Assembly: GCF_014645835.1 (NCBI RefSeq)
Contig: NZ_BMMM01000002.1
Span: 815,233-879,232, forward strand
Source: Streptomyces albiflavescens
Lineage (GTDB): Bacteria > Actinomycetota > Actinomycetes > Streptomycetales > Streptomycetaceae
Direction: 5' to 3'
Length of the DNA: 64,000 nucleotides
Made by a program: the position numbers and the translations under genes. Below the pieces are notes generated by a model. The model made no database searches. It was given only the letters and a program-made list of their open reading frames with translations, and had not been told where the DNA came from. Positions 37,703-47,200 of the stretch are shown here, piece by piece (position 1 is the first letter of the stretch; the number at the start of each line of letters is the position of its first letter).

Positions 37703-37723
37703 TCTCCGGACGAAAGGTGTGTC

Positions 37724-38452
37724 ATGAAGTTCGCGGTCATCGGCGGTACCGGGCTGATCGGGTCGCAGGTCGTCAAGAATCTGAACGCCGCCGGACACGA
37801 GGCGGTACCGCACTCGCAGTCCACCGGCGTCGACGTCATCAGTGGCCAGGGACTGGACGAGGCGGTGGCGGGAGCCGATGTCGTCGTCAACCTGACGAAC
37901 TCCCCGACCTTCGACGAAGCCTCCCCGGCCTTCTTCCAGACCTCGATGGACAACCTCCTGGCCGCGGCCCGCAAGGGCGGCGTCGGCCACTTCGTCATCC
38001 TCTCGATCGTCGGCACGGACCAGGTGCCGGAGCTGGACTACTACCGGGCCAAGGCGCTCCAGGAGAACATCCTCGCGGCCGGACCGATCCCCTACTCGAT
38101 CGTCCGCGCCACGCAGTTCATGGAGTTCATCGACGCGGTCATGTCCTGGACCGCCGACGGCGACACCGTCCGGCTGCCCGCCACGCCGATCCAGCCCATC
38201 GCCGCCAAGGACGTCGCCGCCGCGGTGACCGAAGTGGCCGCGGGCACCCCGCTGAACGGCATCCGCAACATCGGCGGCCCCGACGTCTTCGCCCTGGACG
38301 AACTGGGCCGGATCACCCTGTCCCACAAGGGTGATCACCGCACCGTCGTCACCGACCCCACCGCCGGCATGTTCGCCGTCGTCAAGGGCGACGTCCTCAC
38401 CGACAAGGACGCCCACCTCGCCCCCACCCGCTACACCGACTGGCTCTCCTGA
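37724..38452 (+). CDS. NmrA/SDR-type NAD(P)-binding protein
   Basis: Atypical short-chain dehydrogenase/NmrA-like protein of 242 residues. The N-terminal dinucleotide site is FAVIGGTGLIGSQVV (GxxGxxG); downstream are VVVNLTNSPTF, FVILSIVGTDQVPELDYYRAK (Y-x-x-x-K) and IPYSIVRATQFMEF, as in YwnB/NmrA-type quinone or NADP sensors. It is divergent from the broken Rrf2 gene, a frequent pairing in Streptomyces in which the Rrf2 protein represses this gene; loss of the regulator may leave it constitutive. ATG 37724 has AAGG upstream. Confidence 0.85.
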   Translation: MKFAVIGGTGLIGSQVVKNLNAAGHEAVPHSQSTGVDVISGQGLDEAVAGADVVVNLTNSPTFDEASPAFFQTSMDNLLAAARKGGVGHFVILSIVGTDQVPELDYYRAKALQENILAAGPIPYSIVRATQFMEFIDAVMSWTADGDTVRLPATPIQPIAAKDVAAAVTEVAAGTPLNGIRNIGGPDVFALDELGRITLSHKGDHRTVVTDPTAGMFAVVKGDVLTDKDAHLAPTRYTDWLS

Positions 38453-38491
38453 ACCGTTCGCGCACTCCCCGGCGCACGACTTCGCAAGTAG

Positions 38492-38542
38492 GCCCCTGAC
38501 CGCGGCGCGTGTCGGCAGGAATCCTGCCCGGCGGTCAGGGGC
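38492..38542 (+). terminator. Terminator after the NmrA-type gene
   Basis: A perfect 12-bp outer stem (GCCCCTGACCGC, 38492-38503, with 38531-38542) encloses a second 7-bp hairpin GGCAGGA/TCCTGCC (38514-38528). It lies 40 bases after the NmrA-type stop and before the next gene's promoter. Confidence 0.75.
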
Positions 38543-38585
38543 GGTACGAACGCGGATTCGCCGGTGATCACGGTGCTCACATGGC

Positions 38586-38616
38586 TTGCCGCGGTCGCGC
38601 GGGGGGTTGTTACCCT
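38586..38616 (+). promoter_or_regulatory. Possible promoter of the ATP-grasp gene
   Basis: TTGCCG (38586-38591) is followed after 19 bases by TACCCT (38611-38616), or after 17 by GTTACC. The likely start point would be about 35 bases before the GTG at 38661. Spacing is imperfect, so this is tentative. Confidence 0.35.
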
Positions 38617-38660
38617 GCGGCGGGATCGTCCCGAGATGTGCTCCGAGCAGGGAGACCGCC

Positions 38661-39536
38661 GTGGCCCGTGTCGCGCTCGTCAGCTACAACCCGGGCGAGG
38701 AGCCCGGCGCGGATCGGGATCTGCCCGTGCTGCGGGCGGCCCTGGAGGACGCCGGAGCCGAAGCCGCCGTCGCCTACTGGGACGACCCCGAAGTCGACTG
38801 GGCGGGATTCGACCTCGCCGTGATCCGGTCGACCTGGGACTACAGCTGGCGGGTGGCGGAGTTCGTGGCGTGGGCCGAGCGGTGCGCGGGGCTCACGCGG
38901 CTCGCGAATCCGGCGGGGGTCGTGCGGTGGAACACCGACAAGCGCTATGTCGGGGATCTGGCGGCAGCGGGGGTCCCGGTCGTGCCGACCCGTTATCTCG
39001 CGCCGGGGGACCCCGTCGAGCTGCCCGAGGACCAGGAGTTCGTCGTGAAGCCCACCGCCGGTGCGGGGGCACGGTACGCCGCCCGGTACACGCCCAGGGA
39101 GCGGGAGACGGCGATACGGCAGCTCGCGCGGATGCACGCCGAGGGGCTGACCGCGATGGTGCAGCCATACGTGAAGAACATCGACGTCCGTGGTGAGCGG
39201 GCGTTGCAGTTCTTCGGCGGGCGGCTGCTGCACGCCAGTCGCAAGGGTGCCGTGCTGGAGCCGGGGACGCCGTTCGACGGGGACAAGGTCCCCCATCCGC
39301 GGCTGGCGGCCTGGGAGCCGACCCCTGCCGAACTGGCCGTCGCCGAGCGGGCGTTGGCCGCCGTGCCGGACGGATCCGATGCCGTGCTCTACGCCCGCGT
39401 CGACCTCGTCGACGGCGACGACGGCGAGCCGCGGGTGATGGAGCTCGAGCTGGTCGAGCCGAATCTCTTCCTCTGGCTGCACCCTCGGTCGCTGCCCGTC
39501 GTCGTGGAGGCGATCCTCAAAGCCGCTGCTCTTTGA
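38661..39536 (+). CDS. ATP-grasp domain protein
   Basis: ATP-grasp ligase-like protein of 291 residues. Seen: N-terminal RVALVSYNPGEEPGADRDLP, the RSTWDYSWR motif typical of the cycloserine-ligase/RimK-like subgroup of actinobacterial ATP-grasp proteins, the ATP lysine in EFVVKPTAGAGARY, and the metal-binding acid residues in VMELELVEPNLFLW. It should join a carboxylate to an amine or thiol by an acyl phosphate; the substrates are unknown. GTG 38661 is chosen because GGGAG precedes it by six bases and the beta-strand starts at once. The gene end overlaps the convergent hypothetical gene by 20 bases. Confidence 0.83.
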   Translation: MARVALVSYNPGEEPGADRDLPVLRAALEDAGAEAAVAYWDDPEVDWAGFDLAVIRSTWDYSWRVAEFVAWAERCAGLTRLANPAGVVRWNTDKRYVGDLAAAGVPVVPTRYLAPGDPVELPEDQEFVVKPTAGAGARYAARYTPRERETAIRQLARMHAEGLTAMVQPYVKNIDVRGERALQFFGGRLLHASRKGAVLEPGTPFDGDKVPHPRLAAWEPTPAELAVAERALAAVPDGSDAVLYARVDLVDGDDGEPRVMELELVEPNLFLWLHPRSLPVVVEAILKAAAL

Positions 39537-40122
39537 CGGCCACCCGTTGCAGCAACCCCCAGGTGAACTCCGCCGCGCATTCCCGTCGTACGCCCGACGC
39601 GTCAGGCGCCGTGAAGGCCAGACCCCAGCGCGTCGGGGCCGTGCCCTCCAAGGGGCGGGCGGGGGCGAAGGCGCGGGCGGCCTCGTCGACCGTGCAGGAC
39701 CAGGGAGTGAGGTCGTCCAGGGTTTCCAGGACCGCACCGGGGGCGCCGGGGGCCCGCACCAGCCACTCGTTCCAGGCCACCCCGTTGGGCGCGACGAGGA
39801 CCTCGAAGCGGAGGTCGGGCCAGAGAGGCACGGGCCACAGGAGCGCCTCGCAGGCCAGGTCGCCGATCCGGCGGGGGGTCACCGACTCCGGGGTGCCGAG
39901 GATTGAGTGGTAGCGGGAGAGGGCCCCGCGGGAACGCGCGGCGTGCAGCATGGCCTGCCAGCGGCGGTTGGCCTCGCGCATGTCGGCGATGGAGACGCCC
40001 AGCTCGTGGCGGGCGTCCTCGACGAGGTCAGGGTTGTGGTCGGCCATGCGGCGCAGCAGGACCAGCTGGAAGTCGAGAGGGGTGAACGGGGCGGTGGGGC
40101 GTTTGGCCGGCATGCGGTCCAT
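39517..40122 (-). CDS. Hypothetical protein at the end of the envelope operon
   Basis: Protein of 201 residues that I do not recognise. It is soluble, with an N-terminal helical part (FTPLDFQLVLLRRMADHNPD) and a C-terminal half rich in Trp and beta-strand-like segments (LLWPVPLWPDLRFEVLVAPN; TRWGLAFTAPDASGVRRECA). It begins inside the FkbM gene (95-base overlap in another frame) and ends inside the ATP-grasp gene. ATG 40113 is an alternative start. Codon use is normal for the region. Last gene of the minus-strand envelope cluster; no function is suggested. Confidence 0.65.
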   Translation of the reverse strand: MDRMPAKRPTAPFTPLDFQLVLLRRMADHNPDLVEDARHELGVSIADMREANRRWQAMLHAARSRGALSRYHSILGTPESVTPRRIGDLACEALLWPVPLWPDLRFEVLVAPNGVAWNEWLVRAPGAPGAVLETLDDLTPWSCTVDEAARAFAPARPLEGTAPTRWGLAFTAPDASGVRRECAAEFTWGLLQRVAVKEQRL

Positions 40123-40933
40123 GGTCGCGTACGGCGGCCTCGCCCGGGCGGCGCCCGTCGGGCAGGAACAGGACCGAGTTGACGTAACGGGGGCCGTGCG
40201 GCGGCAGCACCCGACGCAGCAGGCCCTGGGAGGCGACGTACGACGTCTGCGCCTGGTGGGCCTCCAGGGGGAAGGAGGTCAGGGGCAGCCAGGTGGTGCC
40301 GGGGAGCACCCAGCCGTCGTAGCCCTGCTCGGCGAGGTGCTCGACAACCGGCGTGATCGGCTGGATACGGGACTCCAGTTCGATGAAGAGGGCCGGGCGG
40401 TCGCGGGTGAGCAGCGCTCGCGCGCCGCGCAGCACCGCCGGCTCGTTGCCGTCCACGTCGATCTTGATGAAGCCGACGTCACGCAGGTCCAGGCTGTCGA
40501 GGGTCAGACAGGGGACCTTCAGCGCACGGGCGTGGATGTCCCTGCGGACCAGGGAGGACACACCTCGGTCGCCCGCGTCGTCGGGCGGTAGCCACAGGTG
40601 GGCCGTGCCCCGGTGGTCGGAGGCGGCCGCGCTGATGACGCGGACGTTCCCGGGGGTGGCGGCGGAGAGGAGTCTGGCCAGGTGGGGGACTGGTTCCACG
40701 GTCACCACGCGGCGGGCTCGGGCGGCGAGGCGGCGGGTCCAGGGGCCGTACCAGCCGCCCACGTCCACCGCCGTGCCGCAGCCGGGCGGGCAGAAGTCGG
40801 CGATCCGGGCCAGCTCGGGTTCGAAGCGCGGGTAGACGAGCCGGGCGGTGGCGGCGACCAGACGGATGGGGAGCAAGGGGGCGAGGCGGGCGGCCAGGGT
40901 CTTGTGCCCGTGCCCGGTCCTGGGGTCCGTCAT
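40028..40933 (-). CDS. FkbM-family methyltransferase
   Basis: SAM-dependent methyltransferase of 301 residues, FkbM type, which O-methylates sugars or small molecules. Motif I is TAVDVGGWYGPW, then VVTVEPVPHLARLL (acidic loop binding SAM) and VGFIKIDVDGNEPAVLRGA, the FkbM signature region. The last ~40 residues (after SVLFLPDG) are Arg/Pro/His-rich and overlap the next gene; they look like read-through past an ancestral end. ATG 40933 overlaps the Trm112-like stop as ATGA. In this cluster it may methylate an envelope glycan. Confidence 0.85.
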   Translation of the reverse strand: MTDPRTGHGHKTLAARLAPLLPIRLVAATARLVYPRFEPELARIADFCPPGCGTAVDVGGWYGPWTRRLAARARRVVTVEPVPHLARLLSAATPGNVRVISAAASDHRGTAHLWLPPDDAGDRGVSSLVRRDIHARALKVPCLTLDSLDLRDVGFIKIDVDGNEPAVLRGARALLTRDRPALFIELESRIQPITPVVEHLAEQGYDGWVLPGTTWLPLTSFPLEAHQAQTSYVASQGLLRRVLPPHGPRYVNSVLFLPDGRRPGEAAVRDHGPHAGQTPHRPVHPSRLPAGPAAPHGRPQP

Positions 40934-41157
40934 GGGGCCATCCGCTTGAGGAGCTCCTCGTGCTCGTCCTCCGTGACCTGCTCCCCGGAGGACGGCAGCA
41001 GCTGGGGGATGCCGTCGACGATCGGATAGCGGCGGTGCAGGCGTGGGTTGTAGAGGGCCTCCTCGGAGGTGAGGGCCTCGTCCGGGACAAGCAGATGCAG
41101 CGGGCCCTTGTCGAGCGGGCAGGCCAGGATCTTCAGCAGCGGGTCGTCGGGATTCAT
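40930..41157 (-). CDS. Trm112-family small zinc-ribbon-like protein
   Basis: Protein of 75 residues: LLKILACPLDKGPLHLLVPD followed by LYNPRLHRRYPIVDGIPQLL. This is the Trm112/YcaR family, small activators of methyltransferases. Only one cysteine (ACPLDKGP) is left of the usual zinc pairs, so zinc binding is doubtful. It overlaps both neighbours by ATGA and precedes the FkbM methyltransferase, a likely partner together with the two other methyltransferases of the cluster. Confidence 0.85.
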   Translation of the reverse strand: MNPDDPLLKILACPLDKGPLHLLVPDEALTSEEALYNPRLHRRYPIVDGIPQLLPSSGEQVTEDEHEELLKRMAP

Positions 41158-42071
41158 GGGGGAGTCAACTCCTTGGCACCGATGGGGCGTTGGGGTGCTT
41201 GATCGTGCTTGGGCATGGCGAGCAGGACCGACACCGCGAGCGCGGTGCCCGCGAGGCGCAGGGCGAGCCGCACCGGTTCGTGCGGCAGCGCCTCGCCGAA
41301 CGCGAGCGTGCCGAGCACCGCCGTGAACAGGCAGGTCACCGTCGTACAGACGGGCACGATCAGCGAGGCCCGGCAGCGCTGAAGCGCCGCCTGCGACATG
41401 ACCAGGCCGAACGCGCCGGTGAAGAGGAGGAGATAGGGGTACGGGGAGCGGAGGAGGCCGACCACCGCTCCGCCCAGGTCGCTTGTCGTCAAGTAGCTCG
41501 ACACGCCCTTGATGGCGAGCGAACTCACGCCGTACAACAGGCCCACCGCCACGCCGTATTCGACACCCGTGGTCGGCATGCGGTGCCGGTGCTTGGAGCG
41601 GCGCTCGGCGGCTCCGTACAGCCACACGCCCAGCGAGAGAGACGGCAGGCAGACGGTGAGGATCAGCGGTACCGGGGCGCTGCGGCTCACCGTGTCCGTG
41701 CCCTCGCGCAGGGACAGCACGACCATCAGCAGGGCGGCGAGGATCGCGCCGAGCGCGTACCGCTCGCGACCGGTCGTCTCCTCGCCGAGCAGCCGGGAGG
41801 AGAGCAGCACGAGCAGGACGAGCCCGGAGACGAAGATGCCCTGGGCCGCGGCGATCGGAAGGGTGCGGTAGACGGCGAGCTGGGCGCCGAAGCCCGAGGC
41901 GAGGGCCAGCGAGCCGCCGATCCACAGGGGGCTGCCGAGGACCAGCCGCAGCAGCCTTGCGGGGCGGCGGATGTCCACCTCGGGCAGGGCCGCCAACGCG
42001 CGTTTCTCCAGGACGAATCCGGTGCTGTACAGGACGTTCGCCAGCAGGGCCGCGGCCACTCCCCACCACAT
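41154..42071 (-). CDS. DMT-superfamily membrane transporter-like protein
   Basis: Membrane protein of 305 residues with nine to ten predicted transmembrane helices, for example LLANVLYSTGFVLEKRALAAL, IFVSGLVLLVLLSSRLLGEE and LIVPVCTTVTCLFTAVLGTL. The internal twofold pattern and the helix ending in SRLLGEET resemble drug/metabolite (EamA-like) transporters. Within an envelope glycan cluster it could be a flippase for a lipid-linked sugar, as shown for other DMT/SMR-like proteins; that is inference. It starts three bases after the upstream methyltransferase stop and overlaps Trm112 downstream. Confidence 0.8.
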   Translation of the reverse strand: MWWGVAAALLANVLYSTGFVLEKRALAALPEVDIRRPARLLRLVLGSPLWIGGSLALASGFGAQLAVYRTLPIAAAQGIFVSGLVLLVLLSSRLLGEETTGRERYALGAILAALLMVVLSLREGTDTVSRSAPVPLILTVCLPSLSLGVWLYGAAERRSKHRHRMPTTGVEYGVAVGLLYGVSSLAIKGVSSYLTTSDLGGAVVGLLRSPYPYLLLFTGAFGLVMSQAALQRCRASLIVPVCTTVTCLFTAVLGTLAFGEALPHEPVRLALRLAGTALAVSVLLAMPKHDQAPQRPIGAKELTPP

Positions 42072-42074
42072 GGG

Positions 42075-42809
42075 CTAGGTCCTCCGGGCGTGCAGGAGCA
42101 GGATGGAGGCGGCCGACGGGACCGCACAGGCCAGCCGGTCCAGCGGCCGCAGGGGGCGCGGTACGCCGTGGAAGGGCGCACCCGCCAGGCGTACGACCTC
42201 GAAACCCGACGCGGTCACGAACTCCCGCAGCGCGCGGGCCGTGTAGAGCCGCAGATGGCCCACGACCTCGCTTCCCGGGCGGCCGTGGATGGCGCGCAGG
42301 CTCACCTCCGAGAAGACGGGCTGGACGCCGGCGAGCAGCAGGGCGCGGTTGTACCAGGCGGCCAGGTTCGGGGTGGAGAGCATCAAGTGGCCGCCGGGGC
42401 ACAGGACTCGGCGGATCTCGTCGAGCGCGCCGTCCGGGTCCACGAGGTGTTCGACGACCTCGCTGAAGAGCACGGCATCGGCCGATGCCGTCCTGAACGG
42501 CAGCCCGCCGTCGGTGAGTTCGCCGCGGATCGCGTACGGCATGTGGGCGTGGGCGCGTCTGAGGGCGTCCTGCGACCAGTCGACGCCGATCAGACGGTGG
42601 CCGGCCAGGAGGGGGGCGGCGGTCGCGGCCGCGGTGCCGTCGCCGCAGCCGATGTCCAGGACGGTCTTCGCGCCCGCCGTGGCCGGGCCGAGCGCGGCGG
42701 CCAGCATGCGGGCCTGGCGCAGGCTGCGCGGGGTGCCGGACGCGACGGGGACGGCGGGGTCCTCGTAGAAGTCGCGAAGTCCGCGCCGCGCGGGCGCTGT
42801 TGTGGTCAT
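42075..42809 (-). CDS. Class I SAM-dependent methyltransferase
   Basis: Methyltransferase of 244 residues. SAM motif I is KTVLDIGCGDGTAAA, followed by LIGVDWSQDALRRA and the post-I/II region ADAVLFSEVVEHLVDPDGAL and PGGHLMLSTPNLAAWYNRAL. The latter is typical of the UbiG/sugar-methyltransferase group that often acts on glycans or lipids. It overlaps the condensation-domain gene by ATGA. ATG 42809 is well placed. Substrate unknown. Confidence 0.87.
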   Translation of the reverse strand: MTTTAPARRGLRDFYEDPAVPVASGTPRSLRQARMLAAALGPATAGAKTVLDIGCGDGTAAATAAPLLAGHRLIGVDWSQDALRRAHAHMPYAIRGELTDGGLPFRTASADAVLFSEVVEHLVDPDGALDEIRRVLCPGGHLMLSTPNLAAWYNRALLLAGVQPVFSEVSLRAIHGRPGSEVVGHLRLYTARALREFVTASGFEVVRLAGAPFHGVPRPLRPLDRLACAVPSAASILLLHARRT

Positions 42810-44299
42810 GGGGTGTCCCCCTCCGTCGCGTGCAGATAGTGCTCGAAGAGGTCGCGGAGGTGGGCGCCGTCGCCGTGGCTGAGCAGGGTGCGGGACCAGC
42901 GCAGGGCGAGGTGCAGGCGGCCCGCGGTGGACGCGGTCGTGACGGTCAGGCCGCGGGGCATGCGGGCGGGGGCCGAGAACCAGACCGCGTGGGCTCGGCC
43001 CGCTGCCTCGCCGAAGTCCAGGGGGTACGGGATGCGGCCGATGTTGCTCAGCAGGGTGGTCGAGGTCCAGGGGCCGGCCGCTCTGCGCAGGCCTCTTGTG
43101 ACGGCCGCTCGCCATGCCACGGGAACCACGGGTGCGGTCAACAGGGCGGCCCCGTGCCCGAGTTGGGGGCGGTCGAGGGACTTCAGCGCGCGGGTGCGGT
43201 TCGCCGTGCGGAGCAGCAGCTCGCTCATCCTGTGCGCGTCCACCTCCTCGGGGGCGAAGGTGACTTCCACGAGCCGCGTTCCGTTGCCGATCGGCATGTC
43301 CGCGCCGCGGGGGCGGTCGTCGACCGGCATCGTGATGCGCAGGGGGCGGGGGCGGGCGCCGTGTTCCCTGTTCCAGTGGGCGAGCATCAGGGCCGTGGTG
43401 GCCATGAGCTGGTCGTTGACCGTGTAGGGGGAGCCCTTGGGGCGGCGCGGGACGTTCAGTTCGGCGACGAGCAAGCCGTTGCCGGGGGAGGGTTCGGGGG
43501 TGCCGGGGGCCACCCGGGCGGGTGGGGTCCAGGTCGAGGGGGCGTCCACCCCGGGAGTGTCCGTCGCGTCGAGGGTGCGCACCGGAGGCGCGGCCGGGGT
43601 GTTGTCCTTGCCTCCGTAGAGTTCGGCCGCGGTGGCCAGGATCCGCAGGCAGGCCGGGCCGTCCAGGGCCGTGTGGTTGATGGTGAGGAAGAGGACTGTG
43701 CCCTTGGCCTCCGGGTGCCCGGACGTGGGGCCGGCTGGGCGAGGGGTGCGCGGCTCGGCGCCACGAGGTGCCGCTCTCTTCGGTACGGGTGGTGCCCCAG
43801 CCGCACGAGGGCCCGTAGCGAGGTCGGCGTGTGCGCTCGCCGTGGTGTTGCCCACCGCGTCCGTCGCCTCGCTGCCCACCGCTCGGCCCGCCCCCTGGAC
43901 CACCTCCAGGCGTATGGGTGGGGACAGGGACAGAGGCGGTGCCTCCAGCAGGGCCCTGGTCCGGGCGTCCCGGAGTGCGTCGGAGTCGGCGGAGGTGAAC
44001 GACACCACCTCCACGTCCGGTCCCGGCGTCAGCTCCCACTCGTAGCGGCGGCGGTACCAAGGGCCCGGGGCCTCGCGCATCAGGATGCGGGGGTGGCGGC
44101 GGAGCGCTTCGGCGAACGCCGTCCTCAGCCGGTCCGGGTCGAGGCGGCCCGGCAAGTGGACCTCGATGTGGACCGTCTCGGGTTCCGCCTCCTGGAGGCA
44201 GTGCCGGGCGACCTCGTCCACCACCGGGAACGGGATGCGGACGGGGGGCCGGCTCGGACCGTCGGTGCCGTCCCGTGCCGGGTGCTCCACCGCTGTCAT
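42806..44299 (-). CDS. Condensation-domain (acyltransferase-like) protein
   Basis: Stand-alone protein of 497 residues with the NRPS-condensation/chloramphenicol-acetyltransferase fold. The active-site motif HHxxxDG is NHTALDG (in FLTINHTALDGPACLRIL): the second, catalytic His is kept, the first is Asn. Later family segments are NDQLMATTALMLAHW, RITMPVDDRPRGADMPIGNG and TTLLSNIGRIPYPLDFG. Stand-alone relatives acylate glycolipids (for example PapA proteins). A Pro/Ala-rich insert interrupts the domain at about 150-200. Coupled by ATGA to AftD upstream and a methyltransferase downstream, it may acylate the glycan made by the cluster. Confidence 0.82.
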   Translation of the reverse strand: MTAVEHPARDGTDGPSRPPVRIPFPVVDEVARHCLQEAEPETVHIEVHLPGRLDPDRLRTAFAEALRRHPRILMREAPGPWYRRRYEWELTPGPDVEVVSFTSADSDALRDARTRALLEAPPLSLSPPIRLEVVQGAGRAVGSEATDAVGNTTASAHADLATGPRAAGAPPVPKRAAPRGAEPRTPRPAGPTSGHPEAKGTVLFLTINHTALDGPACLRILATAAELYGGKDNTPAAPPVRTLDATDTPGVDAPSTWTPPARVAPGTPEPSPGNGLLVAELNVPRRPKGSPYTVNDQLMATTALMLAHWNREHGARPRPLRITMPVDDRPRGADMPIGNGTRLVEVTFAPEEVDAHRMSELLLRTANRTRALKSLDRPQLGHGAALLTAPVVPVAWRAAVTRGLRRAAGPWTSTTLLSNIGRIPYPLDFGEAAGRAHAVWFSAPARMPRGLTVTTASTAGRLHLALRWSRTLLSHGDGAHLRDLFEHYLHATEGDTP

Positions 44300-47200
44300 G
44301 TGCTCTCGCCCCTCCCCGTGTCCTCCTGGACGCCGGGCTCCTCGGGCGGTGTAGCCCTGAACCTCGGCTTGCGGAACGTGAGGCGCGCGGTCGGGGGCTC
44401 GGGCTCGGGCGATCCGGGGCCGCGTGCGGAGACGGTCGGGCCGGCGGCGACCCCGGCCGCGCTCCCGGTTCCGGACTCTGTCCCGGCCCCGCTTCCAGTC
44501 CTGGACTCGGACCCGGCCCCGGTTTCGGACGCGCCGGGCTTCTCCCCGGCCGGGCCGGCCCCCGCGCCGGGCTTCTCCTCGAAGCCCCCGGGCAGTGCAC
44601 CGGGCAGGGCCCCCGGCCCCCCGCTCTCCCCCCGCACCCGTTGCGGCAGCGGTGCCGTAGGTGCCTCCGACGAACCCGGTGGCGCCTCCCACCGTGCGTT
44701 CGCCGCCCCGGAGGCGCCCGGCTCCCGTACGCTCACCAGACCGGCGAACAGGCCGATCAGCGCGAGCAGTTGGGCCGCGGGCCCGAACGCACCCCCGTCC
44801 GCCGACACCGGCGACCCCGCCCCCGTCGCGGCGGCGATCCCCGCCCCGGCGAGCGCGAGGAACGCGATCGGTACGAGCAGGGCGTGCCGCCGACGGGCGA
44901 GCAGGGCCAGTGCCGGGACCAGCAGGGCGAAGAAGCCCGCGATCACGATGCCGACCAGGGTGAGCGCGACCAGACCCGGCCACAGCCCGGGCAGTGGCGG
45001 CACCGGCTGCGGCTCGTCGGGGTTGGGTGAGCGGCGGCGCCACAGGACGAGACCCGCGAGAGCGGCCACGGCGACCCCGCCGCCGATCAGCCCGGCCTCG
45101 TACGTCGTCGACGGCTCGTACGACAGCTTGACCGTGCCGCCCGCGCCGGACGGGATCCGCCAGCCCTGCTGCCAGCCGTCGAGCCGTACCGGTGTGAGTT
45201 CCTTGCCGCCCAGCGTGGCCTTCCAGCCGTCGTTGTAGTTCTCGTACGTCGTCAGGTACGAGGCCGCGCCCGAGCCGACCGTCACCTCGCGACGATCGCC
45301 CAGCCAGTCACGTATCTTCAGATCGCGCCCGGCGGTGGCCGCGTCCGCGACGGTCCCGCGCGTCAGCGTCACGTCCGTCAGGGCCAGCGGACCGGCGTCG
45401 CCCGCCTCCACGCGGTGCGAGCCGTCGGTGAGCTCCAGGGCCGTGTCCGTGCGGCCCTCCTGACAGAGCGTCACCTCAATGGCCCGGCGCTCCACCAGAT
45501 CCCGTACCGTCCCCGTCGCGCTCGTCTCGTACAGCTTCCCGTCGACCGCGACGACCGGACCCTTGCCGCAGGGGAGCGAGAACTGCCGGGTGCCGGACGG
45601 CTGCGGGGTGCGGTACTGGTCGAGGCCCGGGATGTAGGCCTCCGTCAGTCCGACCGGGAGCTGCAGATCGTCGTCGGCGACCGGGTTGTGGACGGTCAGG
45701 GGCGCGGTCTCGGTGATGGTGATGTCGAGGTGGTCGGTGGTGATCGGGTCGAAGCGGGCCCAGCCGTTCTCGTCGACTCCGACGATCGCCGCCCCGTCCG
45801 GGGAGCTGATGTTCACCTTCGTCGGGCGGGTCGACAGGCCGCCCGCCGGGGCCAGCACGAGGGACGAGACCGGTTGTTTGTCGGGCCAGCTCAGGTGGAT
45901 CGTCGGGTTGTCGCCCGCGATCCATGCCGTTGTCAGGTCGCCGTCCGTGAGGTTGCGCGCGGACAGGCCGGCGCCCAGCTTCGCCGTCGAGTCCGCCGTC
46001 GCGACGATCCGGCTCTGCTGCTCGGGCGCGACCTCGTACAGCAGCTTGTCGAGGTCCTCGCCCGGGACCGGGACGGCGCTCGCCTTCATCGCGTACGTGC
46101 CCGCCGTCGAGGTCGAGAAGCTGCGGTGCAGGCCCGCCTCGGTGCCCGTCGGGGAGAGCCCGGTGGGGTCGGTGGTGCGGTGGAGGGAGACGATCTCGGC
46201 CGACGCCGCGGACGCGTCCGAGTCGGAGGCGTCCGTCGGAAGCCGCAGCAGGCGGGTCACCTGGACGTCCGGAAGGTCGATCTCGGAGAAGCCCGCACCG
46301 GTGAGACCGGCATGCTGCTCGGTGGAGCCGACGATCGTGATCCTCAGCCAACTCGTGGACCCGGGGCGGGCCTTGATCGCCTGGGCCATGCCGTTGGGCT
46401 GGAGGTAACTGGTGACGGAGCCCTTCTCCGTCTCCACTCGTACCCGCGTCGCCGCCGACCGCACCCCGTCCTGGGGCAGCGGAGTCACCTTGAACGACGA
46501 CGGCACGTCCACGGACCCCTCGAAGCGGATCCGCAGCCACTGCCCGTTCGCCGAGCCCGCCGCGCCCTCGGCCCACGCGGTGTCGGGGTTGCCGTCGAAG
46601 GCGTTCACGGGGTCGTACTGCGGCAGGTAGAACAGCCAGTTGCCGGTCGACGACGCCGTCACCGAGCGGGCGCCGCGCAGCTCCGCCACCGTCTGGTGCC
46701 GGATGCCCTTCGTCGGCAGGATCTGGTGCGGTTTCTTGCCGGGGTCCTGGACGCTGTCGCTGTCGTTGCGCTGGTCGCGCGTGTACGTGTACGAGGTGTT
46801 GGAGTTGACCAGGCCGAAGCGGGTGTCGGCGCGGCGCAGGCCGTCGCCCACCACCTGCACCTCGGGGGTGCCGAGGCCCGGATGGTTGTCGCCGGTCAGC
46901 ACGGTGGCGCGGCCCCGCATCGACGGGTCGGCGGCCAGCGGGAGGAGCGACTCGGGGCCGCCCGATACGACGGCCGTGTCCGCGATCGGCTTCAGCCCGG
47001 CCTGTCCGGGCCTGGGCACGTCCGTGTCGGTCGGCTCGTAGATCTCGACGGCGCGCTGGCGCGGATACAGGCCCTCGACCTGCAGGGGGGTGTCGTTCGC
47101 GATCCGCCCGCCGGTCATGACCGGCCCGAGGCCGGTGACCCGCTGGTACCCGGACTGCTCCAGGGTCCGCTTCACGGTCGCCGTCGGGACGTAGCCGAGT

